From the NCBI GenBank assembly GCA_030762895.1, contig CM061069.1, positions 102,069,923 to 102,133,922 on the forward strand: 64,000 nt of DNA. The letters are read 5' to 3'. The position numbers and the translations under genes are program-made. Shown piece after piece: positions 43,607-55,422 of the stretch (positions within the stretch are counted from its first letter, which is position 1; the number at the start of each line of letters is the position of its first letter). The DNA is from Sophora flavescens (lineage: Eukaryota; Streptophyta; Magnoliopsida; Fabales; Fabaceae). Under the pieces are notes generated by a model. That model was not told the DNA's origin. It was given only the letters and a program-made list of their open reading frames with translations, and ran no database searches.

Positions 43607-46600
43607 ATGGTAAGAGAAGCAAGTACAAGCAAGAACCATGCTGGAGAAGGATCCTCAATGTCGAGGCCTCCTTACTTCAATGGAGAGGACTACAACTACT
43701 GGAAAGAAAAGCTGAAGTGGTTTTTACAATCCACTATCTCTGATCTTTGGGTCTCATTGAAGAAGGACCTTATGGTCCTAAAGAAGAATGTCCTCAACTC
43801 ACGAAGCAACCTCCCAAGAAGTTCTTCAACAAAAAGAAGAAGTGGATGATGGCCACTTGGGAAGATCTTGATGAAAGCTCCACTGAAAGTGAAGGAGAGG
43901 AGCTTGAAGCAAATCTCTGTCTTATGGCAGACACTGATTCTGAATCAGAAACTGAGGTACATTCTGAACTTGAGAAATTGAATGATGCCTATGATGAACT
44001 CTTGGAAGAATCTAACTATATGTCTAAAGCTTTCAAAACCCTTAAGAGACAGTATGTTAAACTCTCAAATGAGTATACACAAATATCAAGAGTGTGAGAA
44101 GTTAGATGATGAAAATAGTATGCTGAAGATTGAAAAGTCTAAAGCTGAAATCTCAGTTGAAACTCTGTCTTCTTAAAAAGTTATAAAACTTCAACAGAAA
44201 GTAGAAGAGCTCACCTTAGATCTTGCCAAGTTTGTTAATGGTAGAGATAATCTAACTAAACTTTTGGGAAGTCGGAGGCACTCCCTTAACAAAGAAGGTA
44301 TAGGTTATTCCAGTCAAGAACATCATAAAGGATCAACAAATTTCTCAAAAATAACTGTCAAATCTGTGTTAGTTAATTTAAATAAATCTATATGTACATA
44401 CTGTGGAAAAGCTGGACATATAACATCTAAGTGTATCCACAAAAAGAGAAGGAAGTCTTCACAGACTCCTCATACTAACAGAAAAGGACCCAAGAAAATT
44501 TGGGTACCTAAGTCCATGATCATTCCTGTTGCAGGCATGCTTAACAGAACAAAACAAACGCCTATCATGGTACCTGGACAGTGGATGCTCGTGACATATG
44601 ACAAGAGAAAGGTCTATGTTCCTAGACCTCCAACCTAAGAAAGGTGGACATGTAACTTTTGGTGGCAACCAGAAAGGAAAAGTGGTTGGTGTAGGTAAAA
44701 TTGGTGGTAAACCTCCCTTACCTATTAACTGTGATGTCTTATATGTGAAAGGGCTGAAACATAATCTGCTTAGCATAAGTCAATTGTGTGATAGTGGATT
44801 TTATGTATCCTTTTCTAAGAATGCATGCATAGTCAATGACAATAGTGGAAAGACCCTCTTTTCTGCCAAAAGACAAAACAATCTGTATAAGATTGACCTG
44901 TCTGAACTTTCAGATCAAAGTGTAAGATGCTTTATGTCTAAAGAGGATGAAAAGTGGCTATGGCATAAGAAATTAGGACATGCTAGTATGAAACAAATTT
45001 CTAAATTAAAAAATAATAACCTTGTGAGAGGATTGTCTGATATTTCTTTTAAGAAAGATGTTTTATATGATGCATGTCAGAGAGGTAAATAAGTAAAATC
45101 AAGTTTCAAATCCAAGAAAGAAGTCACCTCCTCTAGAGCTTTACAATTGTTACACATGGATCTGTTTGGACCAATCAGTGTAGCTAGCCTAGGTGGAAAG
45201 AAATATGGTTTTGTCATAATTGATGACTATTCTAGATTTACATGGGTACTCTTCTTAACCCACAAGGATGAGTCTTATAAGGTCTTTACAGTATTCAGTA
45301 AAAGAGTACAAAATGAGCAAGGTTTTAGCATTTTTGCTATTAGAAGTGATCATTGAGGAGAATTTGAAAATGAGCAATTCAAACTGTTATGTGAGGAAAA
45401 TGGTATTTCTCACGATTTCTCTGCACCTAGAACTCCACAGCAAAATGGAGTGGTTGAGAGAAAGTACAGATCTCTTCAAGGGATGGGAAGAACAATGCTT
45501 AATGAAAATAATCTTCCTAAGTACTTCTGGGCAGAAGCCATTAACACTGTTTGTTATGTGCAAAACAGAATACTGATCAGCCCTATCCTAAACAAGAGTC
45601 CTTATGAACTGTGGAAAGGTAGAAAACCAACATATCATATTTTCATGCATTTGGATGTGAATGTTATATTCTTAATACAAAAGATCATCTTGGTAAATTT
45701 GACTCTAAAGTAGATAAAGGCATATTTATTGGATATTCTGAAGTGTCTAAAGCTTTTATAATTTTTAATTCTAGAACTTCTGTTGTAGAAGAATCAATTC
45801 ATGTAAAGTTTAATGAAGGTTTGAAGACTGGTAGGAAACTATCAGATCTAGAGGATGATGTTGCAGGTATTGAACTTAATCCTGCAGTGGAAGAATCTTC
45901 AGACAAGTCAAAAGTAGACGTGTCTGAAATTCAGACGAGTATTGATATGTTTGACACTCAGAATTTGAATAATTATTGGAAATTCAAGACCTATCATCCA
46001 GAAGAACTTATCATTGGAAGTCCATCTCAAGTAGTTAGAACCAGATCTGCTTTCAATGAAAACAACAACATGGCCTTCATATCTGATTTAGAACCCAAAA
46101 AGATTGTAGAAGCCCTGCAAGATTAAAGCTGGATTCTGGCCATGCAAGAAGAACTAAATCAGTTCAAGAGAAATGATGTTTGGACCCTAGTTTCTTAACC
46201 CAAAGAGAAGACTGTTATTAGAACCAGATGGGTGTTTAGAAACAAACTGGATGAAGATGGGAAAGTGGTAAGAAACAAAGCAAGACTAGTTGCTCGAGGG
46301 TATAATCAACATGAAGGTATTGATTTCACTAAAACCTTTACACCGGTAGCTTGATTAGAAGCAATTAGAATTCTCATATCCTATGTTGCATAACATGATA
46401 TAACTCTTTATCAAATGGATGTTAAAAGTACATTTCTAAATGGAATAATTGAGGAAGGAGTTTATGTCAAGAAACCTCCTGGGCTTGAGGATTTTGAAAT
46501 CCTCACCATGTCTATAACTTAAGAAAGCTTTATATGGACTCAAACAAGCTCCAAGAGCTTGGTATGATTGGCTAAACATATATCTAATGAATTTGAGATG

Positions 46601-47464
46601 AGCATGATAGGAGAATTGAAGTTCTTCCTTGGTCTTCAAATAAAACTGTCAAATGATAGAATCTATATCCATCAACAGAAGTACACCAAGGTGCTTCTGA
46701 AAAAGTATAAAATGGAAAATTCAAAGCCTATGAGTACTCTTATGCATCCATCAGTTATTCTAAACAAGGATGAGGAAGGTAAAAAGGTAGATCAAATTGT
46801 CTACCGCGGTATGATTGGATCTCTTCTATACTTAGCTGCTAGCAAACCTGATATTCAATTTAGTGTTTATGTTTGTGCTAGATTTCAATCAGATCCTAAA
46901 GAATCTCATCATAAGGCTGTTAAAAGAATTTTCAGATATTTAATTGGAACCATTAACCTTGGTTTATTATATAAAAAAACTGAAGATTTTAGGTTAGCTG
47001 GATTTTATGATGCTGATTTTGCTGGAGATAGAATTGATAGAAAAAGTACCAGTGGGGGATGTCACTTCATTGGAGCAAATATGATTTCTTGGTCAAGCAA
47101 AATACAAAGTACCATTGCTCTATCAACTGCTGAAGCTGAGTATATATCTGCAACTAGTTGTTGTTCACAACTGCTTTGGGTAAAATATTAACTTGAAGAT
47201 TATTCAATGTTTGAGCATAATATACCTGTTTGGTGTGATAATACTAATGCTATTAATTTGTCTAAGAATCCCATACAACATTCTAGAGCAAAGCATATAG
47301 AAATAAAGCATCATTTTATTAGAGATTATGTTCAAAAAGGTGTTTTTGAAATTAAGTTTGTAAACACTGATTATCAGTGGGAAGACATCTTTACTAAACC
47401 TCTAAGTGAAGATCGATTTGTTTTTATTAGAAGGAATCTTAATATGCATAATGTGTCTGAATGA
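43607..47464 (+). pseudogene. Element D gag-pol remnant
   Basis: Gag starts MVREASTSKNHAGEG and PPYFNGEDYNYWKEKLKW, then a frameshift and an internal deletion remove the central gag domain; KKWMMATWEDLDESS follows. The knuckle is CTYCGKAGHITSKC (about 44395). Protease keeps LDSGCS and then a stop. The GAG-pre-integrase motif is LWHKKLGHASMKQISKL (44950). The integrase core has HMDLFGPI, DDYSRFTWV, and a stop after RSDH, then PQQNGVVERK. RT (46130-46570) has TRWVFRNKLDEDGKV, KARLVARGYNQHEG and YQMDVKSTFLNG, but the stretch that should hold YVDD is deleted before FFLGLQIKL. RNase H (46990-47460) has DADFAGD, STAEAEYIS and CDNTNAINLSKNP. At least ten stops or shifts make it inactive. Confidence 0.92.
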
Positions 47465-47881
47465 GTGTTTGCTGATATAACTGAAATTTTACTTGTCTAA
47501 ATTTTATATCTGCTTGACTTGTCTATTTTCTCTATGCTTCACTCGTCTACTTTAGCCAAGCATCTGATGACGTGGCTAAAAGCACTCAGTGCTAAACCGT
47601 GACTGAGACACGTGTACATTGCATTTTCCATCCCTTTTCGTAAAATGTTTCATTTTTTAATTAACAACTGTCTTTTCAAAATTGATTGCTATTTACGGAA
47701 ACACTCTCTCTCCTTGTTCCCAACGCAAAATGCACTCAAGCGTTTTAACAAAAGCAACCCGTGTCGTTTCAAAACTACCCACTCACAATCTCTCTCTCAC
47801 AACCTCTCTCTGAATTCTCCTCGTCTTCATTCTCTCAAAACCGTTTCTCTTTAAAGCCTAAAAACCTTCTCTTTTGAAACG
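47465..47881 (+). other. Element D spacer between pol and extra ORF
   Basis: This is an AT- and CT-rich non-coding stretch. It contains CTTGTCTA and CACTCGTCTA phrases like those in D's LTR, then TCTCTCTC-rich leader-like sequence before the ATG at 47882. It could contain the promoter or splice acceptor of the extra ORF, but nothing decisive is visible. Confidence 0.5.
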
Positions 47882-50032
47882 ATGGCACCCAAAAGCTATC
47901 TTGAAGAAGTTGCTAAAAAATCTGGACTTTCTCTAACAGAACTAAAGAAAGTGCACCCCGGAAGGGTCCCTAATTTCACTGAGCTAAAGAGCAAAGGACT
48001 GGATGTTAAGCCTGAAATTACTCATGATGGGTGGCTGCCATTCTTCCAAATTATGGAAGATGTCTTTCCTTCTTTGGTTAGGGATTTCTAAAAAAACTCT
48101 ATAGTCACCAAGGACAACACAACATTCATGATTTCCAGGGATGTAGATGAGGACCACGTCTTCATTACTCATGAGTCACTCACTGAAGTGATCAAATGCC
48201 CTAGAGAAAGAGCTGGGTACAACAAGAGCTGGATGAAAAATCAAGGTGGCGAGATGGCTGTAAATATTGTACTGTATGAGGTTCCTAAGCCAAAGGACTT
48301 TGATTCAAAGTACCTAAAACCTAAGGCAAGATTACTTCATGTACTTTTAATTAATTGTGCGATACCTAAAATTGACTCTAGGGATCATGTGAGTAAGATA
48401 GAAAAATTTGCTATCTATCACTTAGTCCAAAGAATCAAAATAGATATCATAGATTTAATTTTTAGACACATGGAGAAGACTGTGAAATGAAAATGCAAGG
48501 GTGGATATCCCTATGGCATGCTTAAGACAAAAGTCTTCGGGGCTAATTCTTTGAAAAATATGACAAAAGCCTTCCATGCTGATCTCTACATAGAGATAAC
48601 TTCAAAGACACTGTCTTTGATGAAGGTACAACTTGAACCTATAGTTGAACCCTCTACTGCTTAAGCCTTATCATCTGCTGTTGCTAAACCCTCTCAAGAA
48701 TCTCTCACCATTCCTGCTGTTAAGGATGGACTGTTTGTTGAACCTGTTGAAGAGGAAAGGCCTCAATTGAAGAGGAAGAAGAGGAAAGTTACTGAGTCAA
48801 CTGCTAAAGCCTTTGTGTTTCAAAATGTTGTTGAAAATCCTGCTCAGGTTGTTGAACCTGTTGCTGAATCTACTGATCAAGCTGCTGCCTCTATCCCTAA
48901 TGCACCTAGTGTAACTAAGGTATACAAAAGGAAGAGAGATGTGCAAGTTGAGGGGGAGTCTCAACCAGAAGAGACTGTGATCCCTAAGAAAAATAGGACT
49001 ACTGTGGCAAAGAGGAAGATTGTCTTACTTCCTACTCCCTCACCTCAAAGAGGTCATCTTTTCAACCTCAACAAACAGCCACAACAACTTCCATTCCACA
49101 ACCTTCATCACCATTACCTGCTATGTCACCACAAAGAGCACCAACACCACCACTACAAAGAACACCATCACCTCAACCACAACAAAAGATCCCCACTCCA
49201 CCTACTTCACCAAAAATTCCAACTCTTCCACATATATCACCCATTAGACAACCAACACCTTTACCATTGCCTGTTCATGAACCTCTACCTTCATTCTCTG
49301 TTCATGAACCACAAACACTTGAAACTCACTTGTCTGAACCTTACTCATCCAAGCCTTCCACACCACAAACATCTCACTATTATGATACCCTTTTCACTAA
49401 GAATGTCAACGACTTCGCATATTTTGACAATCCCACCCCACCTCCACCTTCACCTAAAACACAAACCCCTGACCATATCAGAAACCAGTGCCAAGTCCCT
49501 CTGAGAATAGTCTTTCCAGATTTATTCCCTAAAACCAGACATAACCCTCTGCCTTTAGCCTCTATATCTCCCTACAAACTATCTACCAGAACTACACCTT
49601 TTTCTGTCACAGATGAGTAATGCTCCAACTTCCTCAATAGCAAGGACTTAGATGTCATTTCATCTCTTGAAGTTGAAATACAGGTTGTAAAGCTTGCCAG
49701 AAAACATAAGCCTGTAGGAAAATGGCTTTTCAATCCACATGTCTTTATGAAGCTTTCAACATAAATCAAGGTGATGGCTGACTCCATGGTTCTGAAAGGA
49801 AAGAAAAAGGAAATAAACTTTCCTGGGGAACAAAAATTTTCTCTAATCAAGCTAACTGACAACAAATTCAAGTATAGGAAGAAGCTTCTGACTACGGAGA
49901 CTCATCACCAGTTTCTGAAAGTCAGAGACATGTACTGGAGATGTGGTTCTAGCTCAGGATTGAAAGAAGAAGGCAAAGTCTCCATCCCAACCAGAGGTAG
50001 CCAAGCTTATGCTTTTTATCCTTTCTCACCCT
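47882..50032 (+). pseudogene. Element D extra 3' ORF (env-position), left part
   Basis: It starts MAPKSYLEEVAKKSGLSLTE and stays in frame 2 to about 49050 with stops at 48089, 48488 and 48660, then shifts to frame 1. The first 200 codons look like a globular plant retroelement domain (LHVLLINCAIPKIDSRDHVS, then FAIYHLVQRIKIDIIDLIF). A long region rich in Val, Glu and Lys and then Pro, Gln and Thr follows (QRAPTPPLQRTPSPQPQQK). I see no signal peptide or clear membrane segment. SIRE elements are known for an extra, env-position ORF; this matches by place, not by a proven function. It continues at 58571 across element C. Confidence 0.7.
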
Positions 50033-50037
50033 CAATC

Positions 50038-51437
50038 TGTTGGGAATTTACGTATAAAACAAAATAACACACAAAAAAAATCCCATCGAAGGATCCTTGC
50101 GAATGGTCATGATTCATGGTTAGAAGATTTACCTCTTGAAGCGATGACAATTGATTGAAATCGTCTATCACGAACACCGCACGAGCGATGTCTCTAAGGT
50201 ATCCACACGAGCAGATCCCGTGAACGTCCAACGTCACGAACACGGAGCGTCTCTGCCTCACAGTGCTAGCTTCGAAAACCGAGACCTTCTGTTCACTGTC
50301 ACTCTCTATGTGTGGCTAGGGTAAAAACCGTGTAGGTACAATAGCTTAAGTGGTCTACTTATAGTAGCACCTCCTTAAGTGAGTTAGTGAGCAGCGTTTG
50401 TCCTAAGCCCCATGTACTATGCGCTAGGCCCAATAGAAGAGTCCAACTCTCCTTTTAATGCTTCTTTTGATCTGTTCTTATGTGTGTGACCCTATAGGTT
50501 CCCAAAACGTTAGTAGTAATATTAAATCCCATTTAATATTACAAATAGTGAGTGGTATCTAGTAATACATCACTGCCACCTAAGTAGTGAGAAAGTAAGC
50601 GATTTGACGAAACCTTTCTGTGACAAATATTCATGTGCATTATTATCCCTTTGTCCATATATCTATATTGAACACAAGACATTGAATGTGTCACCCTTGT
50701 ATGGTTCAATATCATATTCCCTGATACCCGAGTAGACTTAACAACAAATGAGGTCAATATCTTATATTGACTCATTTCAGCATGGCCATGCATTTTACAG
50801 TCTCACTCTATCAGGGGGCCCACAGATATTACTCCTGTTATGTAGGAGGGACAAATTCCATCTAGGTCACTCACATCCCTCTGCATGGCTCGTGGTATGC
50901 CCAATGACCGTCTTTATAATCATCCTATTACAGATGACGTTTGACGATATTAAAGCACACGACTCCTCATGTAGGGATCGTAGCGATTTCAGGTCGAAGG
51001 ATTGCATACACCATTGTCACTATGAGAACTACTTATGACACTCACATAATGCCCCATGTAGTGTTCTCATGGTGAGTCAATCCAGTACATCATTACTCTA
51101 ATGTGTACCTATGTGGCGACTCGATATCTCATATCCATGACCCGTGAGATATGGTCATCAGTCTGCACACATAACAGTCTCAATGTATTATTATTGTCCT
51201 TATTAATAAAATACTTGACTACGGATATTTAAGAATAGGATTTCATTGTTCAATAGTGTCTCACGATCTAGTCATGTACTTGATATTCTATTAAACTAAA
51301 ATTTCTATTCTAAGGACTTGATTATGTTTAAACAAGTAACACAATAAACTGGAATGCCTCATATCATATATATATACAATGGCAAGATACAAATGTAAGT
51401 CTACGAAATACACTGGCCTCTAGGGCTTACACCAACA
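50038..51437 (-). repeat. Element C 3' LTR (left)
   Basis: The left LTR is 1,400 bp. Its right neighbour ATCTCCCACTAGCACTAGA is, on the minus strand, a polypurine tract ending AGTGGGAGAT before the LTR. Confidence 0.92.
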
Positions 51438-51449
51438 ATCTCCCACTAG
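51438..51449 (-). other. Element C polypurine tract
   Basis: On the minus strand CTAGTGGGAGAT abuts the 3' LTR, a common form in plant Copia elements. Confidence 0.7.
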
Positions 51450-51508
51450 CACTAGAGCCAATCAGGAATAAATCTAATGCCCATCGATCTAGTGTGACCT
51501 TCGTGCTT

Positions 51509-54096
51509 CTATTGAGCAAGAGGTTTTGTAAGTGGGTCAGCAACGTTATCAAGTGTTGGTACTCTGCATATTTTCACATCTCCTCTATCGATATTCTCTC
51601 GAATGAGATGGAAGCGCCTAAGTATATGTTTGGATCGCTGATGAGATCTAGGTTCCTTAGCTTGTGCAATGGCCCCATTGTTATCACAATAGAGATCAAT
51701 GGGGTCCACAATACTAGGAACTGTACCAAGCTCAGCAATGAACTTCCTGATCCAAACAACCTCCTTTGCTGCATTGGAGGCGGCAATATACCCAGCCTCT
51801 ATAGTAGAATCGGCGACTGTCTCTTGCTTTGAACTCTTCCAGCTCACCGCCCCGCCATTCAGGCAGAACACATAACCAGATTGCGATCTGGAATCATCCT
51901 TGTCGGTTTGGAAGCTAGCATCGGTGTAACCTTTTACAGCAAGCTCTTCCTCGCCTCCATATACCAAGAACGAATCCTTAGTTCTTCTCAAGTACTTAAG
52001 GATGTTCTTGACAGACTGATGACTTTCACCGGATCGATCGGTACTGCTCGTTATGCTTAAAGCATACGATACATCTGGTCGAGTACATAACATGGCATAC
52101 ATGATAGATCCAATTGCGGATGCATATGGAATCTTACTCATGCGATCCCTTTCTTCTTGAGTGGAAGGGGATTGTGCCTTTGATAGGCATATACCATGTG
52201 ACATAGGCAAGCGTCCTTTCTTGGATTCATGCATGTTAAAGCGTCTCAACACTTTGTCTATGTATGTACTCTGACTTAGGCCAAGCAATTTCAGTGATCT
52301 ATCCCTATAGATCCTGATTCCCAATACATAGGTAGCTTCACCCAAATCTTTCATAGAGAAGCAATTCCCTAACCATGTCTTTACATTTTGTAGTGTAGGG
52401 ATGTCATTTCCAATGAGTAATATGTCATATACATATAACACCAGAAAAACAACAATGCTCCCACTAACCTTCTTGTAGACACAAGGTTCATCTTCATTTT
52501 TGATGAACTCCGTCTGTCTTACAAAGATCATCAAAACAAAGGTTCCAACACTCGGAAGCTTGCTTCAATCCATAGATTGATCGCTGCAATTTACATACCT
52601 TTCCGGCATCCTCTGAAATGCCAAAGCCTTCAGGTTGTGTCATGTACACATCCTCAAGAAGCTTTCCATTAAGGAAAGCAGTTTTGACATCCATCTGCCA
52701 TATCTCATAATCATGGTATGCAGCGATAGCAAGTAAGATCCAGACGGATTTAAGCATCGCAACAGGCGAAAAGGTCTCATCATAGTCGACACCATGAATT
52801 TGCTTGAAACCCTTAGCGACCAATCGCGCCTTAAAGGTGTGTACCTTGCCATCCATGTCAGTTTTCCTTTTGAAAACCCACTTGCACCCTATGGGTTTCA
52901 CCCCTTCAGGTGGCTCTACCAAGGTCCATACCTGGTTGGTGTACATGGAATCCATCTCAGATTTCATGGCCTCAAGCCACTTCTCAGATTCTGGGCCAGT
53001 GATGGCCTCCTGGTAAGTCACATGCTCATCTTGATCCATGAGCAATACATCACCTTGTGTAGTCATGAGAAATCCATATCTCTCAGGCTGGTGACGTATC
53101 CTATTAGGCCTACGATGGTCTTGTGCTACTGGAGCAGGTTGTTCCTCCACAGCATTTTGTGAAGGTTGCTCATGTTCCACCAATGGTAGGTCACTACTCT
53201 GTGATTCTTGAATTTCTTCAAGTTCTATCTTCCTCCCACTGGTTCCTATGGAGATAAACTCCTTTTCTAGGAATACACCAGCCCGTGCGACAAACACTTT
53301 GCCTTCGGAAGGATTATAGAAATAGTACCCCTTGGTTTCTTTGGGATACCCCACAAAGAAGCATTTATCAGATTTGGGATCAAGCTTATTTGAAACTTGA
53401 TGTTTTACGTATGCTTCACAACCCCAAATCTTCATAAAAGACATGCTGGGTCGTCTACCAGTCCATATCTCATACGGTGTCTTTTCTACCGCTTTGGATG
53501 GAACACTGTTAAGTGTAAAAGCTGTTGTTAATAGAGCATGTCCCCAAAAAGAGTTTGGAAGGTTTGCATGACTCATCATAGACCAAACCATGTCCAACAA
53601 GGTTCAATTTCTCCTCTCAAACACCATTCCATTGTGGTGTTCCGGGTGGAGTGAGTTGAGATAAAATTCCACACTCTCTCAGATGATCATCAAACTCTAG
53701 GCTCAAATATTCACCACCTCGATCTGATCAAAGAGTTTTAATATTTTTACCAAGTTGGTTTTGTACCTCATTTTTGAATTCCTTGAACTTTTCAAAGGAT
53801 TCCGATTTTTGTTTCATAAGATATACAAATCCATATCTACTGAAATCATCAGTGAATGTGATGAAGTACTGAAAACCACCTCTAGCTAATGTGTTTAGGG
53901 GTCCGTATACATCGCTATGTATAAGACCCAAAAGATCGTTAGCTCTTTCACTTTTTCCGGTGAATGGAGCTTTAGTCAACTTTCCCAATAAACAAGACTC
54001 ACATATCTCATATGATTCATAATCGAATGAGTCTAAGAGTCCATCTTTATGGAGCTTCGAAATGCGCTTCTCATTTATATGGCCTAAACGACAATG
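51509..54096 (-). pseudogene. Element C integrase-RT-RNase H remnant
   Basis: Read from 54096 leftwards: after a stop, HCRLGHINEKRISKLHKDG (pre-integrase zinc part), CESCLLGKLTKAPF, HSDVYGPLNTLARGG, then a TGA where SDRGGEY should be joined, then PQWNGV followed by a stop and a frameshift near 53600. From 53600 integrase C-terminus and RT read open (EKWLEAMKSEMDSMYTNQVW, CKWVFKRKTDMDGKV, QMDVKTAFLNG). A shift near 52530 leads to the last frame, where the RT motif is YVYD instead of YVDD. RNase H has GYTDASFQTD, but the EAEYIA motif reads EAGYIA, and CDNNGAIAQAKEP follows to the stop at 51509. At least two catalytic residues are lost. Confidence 0.92.
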
Positions 54097-55422
54097 CTAA
54101 AGATAAGACGGGTTCAACTCATTTGGTTTGAACCTCTTAGTATTTATGTTATAGATGGGCATTTCAAGATCAAGGACATAAAGCCCATTACTCATGTGTG
54201 CACTAGCATAGAAAATATCATCCAAATAAATAGAACAACTTTTGTTCTTTATTATAAAAGAAAAACCAATCTTGTCCAAACAAGAAACGGAAATGATATT
54301 CCTGCTAATTGCAGGCACAAAATAACAGTTCTCTAACTGAATAAGCCCAGTGGGCAAAGTCAATACATAAGTCCCTACAGCTAAAGCAGCAACCTTTGAT
54401 CCATTTCCAACTCGTAGGTCGACTTCGCCCTTTTCCAATGGTCTACTCCTGTTTAGATCCTGCACATTTGTACAAATGTGAGAACCACATCCAGTATCTA
54501 ATACCCATGATGCAGAAGTAGATAAATTGACTTCTATAACAAACACACCTGAAGTGGAAGTCTCACTTCCCTTCTTCTTCTTGATTTCTTCCAGGTATTT
54601 TGGGCAGTTCCTCTTCCAATGTCCGGTCCGACCACAATGGAAGCAATTGCCTTCCTTAGCCACACCACCCACAGGCTTCAAGCCAGAAGCACTGGGCTTG
54701 ATCTTGTTGATGGCCTTGCCCTTGCCCTTGCCCTTTTGTTTGTGCGTGGGCTTCTTGGGCTGCTTCTTGCTATTTCCAGCCTGGACCATCAAAATGGCCT
54801 TCCCCTTTCCTTTGTTAATATTTTGTTTAGCAGTTCTCAACATGCTCAACAATTCTGGCAAAGGTTTGTCAAGATCATTCATATTATAGTTCATGACAAA
54901 CTGACTATATCTCTCAGGCAACGATTGCAGAACTAAGTCGGTGGCCAATTCTTGGCCTAAAGGAAATCCCAGTCTCTCGAGATTCTCAATGTACCCGATC
55001 ATCTGGAGTACATGAGGACTCACAGGGCTCCCTTCTGCCAATTTATACTGGAAAAGGGCTCTGGAAACTTCGAACCGCTCATGCCTTGCTTGCTCTTGGT
55101 AGAGCAGCTTGAGGTGCACGATCATATCGTATGCCTCCATGGTCTCATGTTGCTTTTGCAGCTCAGAGGTCATGGTAGCAAGCATAAGACAGCCGACGTC
55201 TAAGGCGTCATCCTGATGCTTCTTATAAGCATCCTTGTCAGCCCTAGGAGCACTTGAAGCCGGTGGCTCCTCAGGAATAGGCTCCTCAAGAACATACAAC
55301 TTTTTCTCATATTTGAGGACAATCCTCAAGTTTCTGTACCAGTCCAGAAAATTTGTTCCGGATAGTCTGTCCTTCTCAAGGACGGATCGCAATGACAGGT
55401 TACTTGATGTGTTTGATGCCAT
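54097..55422 (-). CDS. Element C gag and protease, open 441 codons
   Basis: The ORF starts MASNTSSNLSLRSVLEKDRL at 55422. Residues about 15-200 are a Copia gag (LSGTNFLDWYRNLRIVLKYE; LFQYKLAEGSPV; LPERYSQFVMNYNM), followed by a Lys/Gly-rich linker and the knuckle CFHCGRTGHWKRNC (about 264). Protease has WVLDTGCGSHIC (about 307) and a NIISVSCLDKIGFSF strand. It ends at a stop just before the pre-integrase zinc region, where a pol frame should continue, so this stop probably truncates the polyprotein. It could still make Gag with protease, but there is no sign of a translational recoding signal. Confidence 0.85.
   Translation of the reverse strand: MASNTSSNLSLRSVLEKDRLSGTNFLDWYRNLRIVLKYEKKLYVLEEPIPEEPPASSAPRADKDAYKKHQDDALDVGCLMLATMTSELQKQHETMEAYDMIVHLKLLYQEQARHERFEVSRALFQYKLAEGSPVSPHVLQMIGYIENLERLGFPLGQELATDLVLQSLPERYSQFVMNYNMNDLDKPLPELLSMLRTAKQNINKGKGKAILMVQAGNSKKQPKKPTHKQKGKGKGKAINKIKPSASGLKPVGGVAKEGNCFHCGRTGHWKRNCPKYLEEIKKKKGSETSTSGVFVIEVNLSTSASWVLDTGCGSHICTNVQDLNRSRPLEKGEVDLRVGNGSKVAALAVGTYVLTLPTGLIQLENCYFVPAISRNIISVSCLDKIGFSFIIKNKSCSIYLDDIFYASAHMSNGLYVLDLEMPIYNINTKRFKPNELNPSYL

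Noticed and set aside
47882..48490. Independent host gene starting MAPKSYLEEVAKK
   Set aside because: It lies between RNase H and the polypurine tract of element D and resumes after element C, so it is the element's own extra ORF.
48767..49504. His-rich C-terminus of a 245-codon frame
   Set aside because: The His-rich part is the wrong frame after a shift near 49050; the correct frame is Pro/Gln/Thr-rich.
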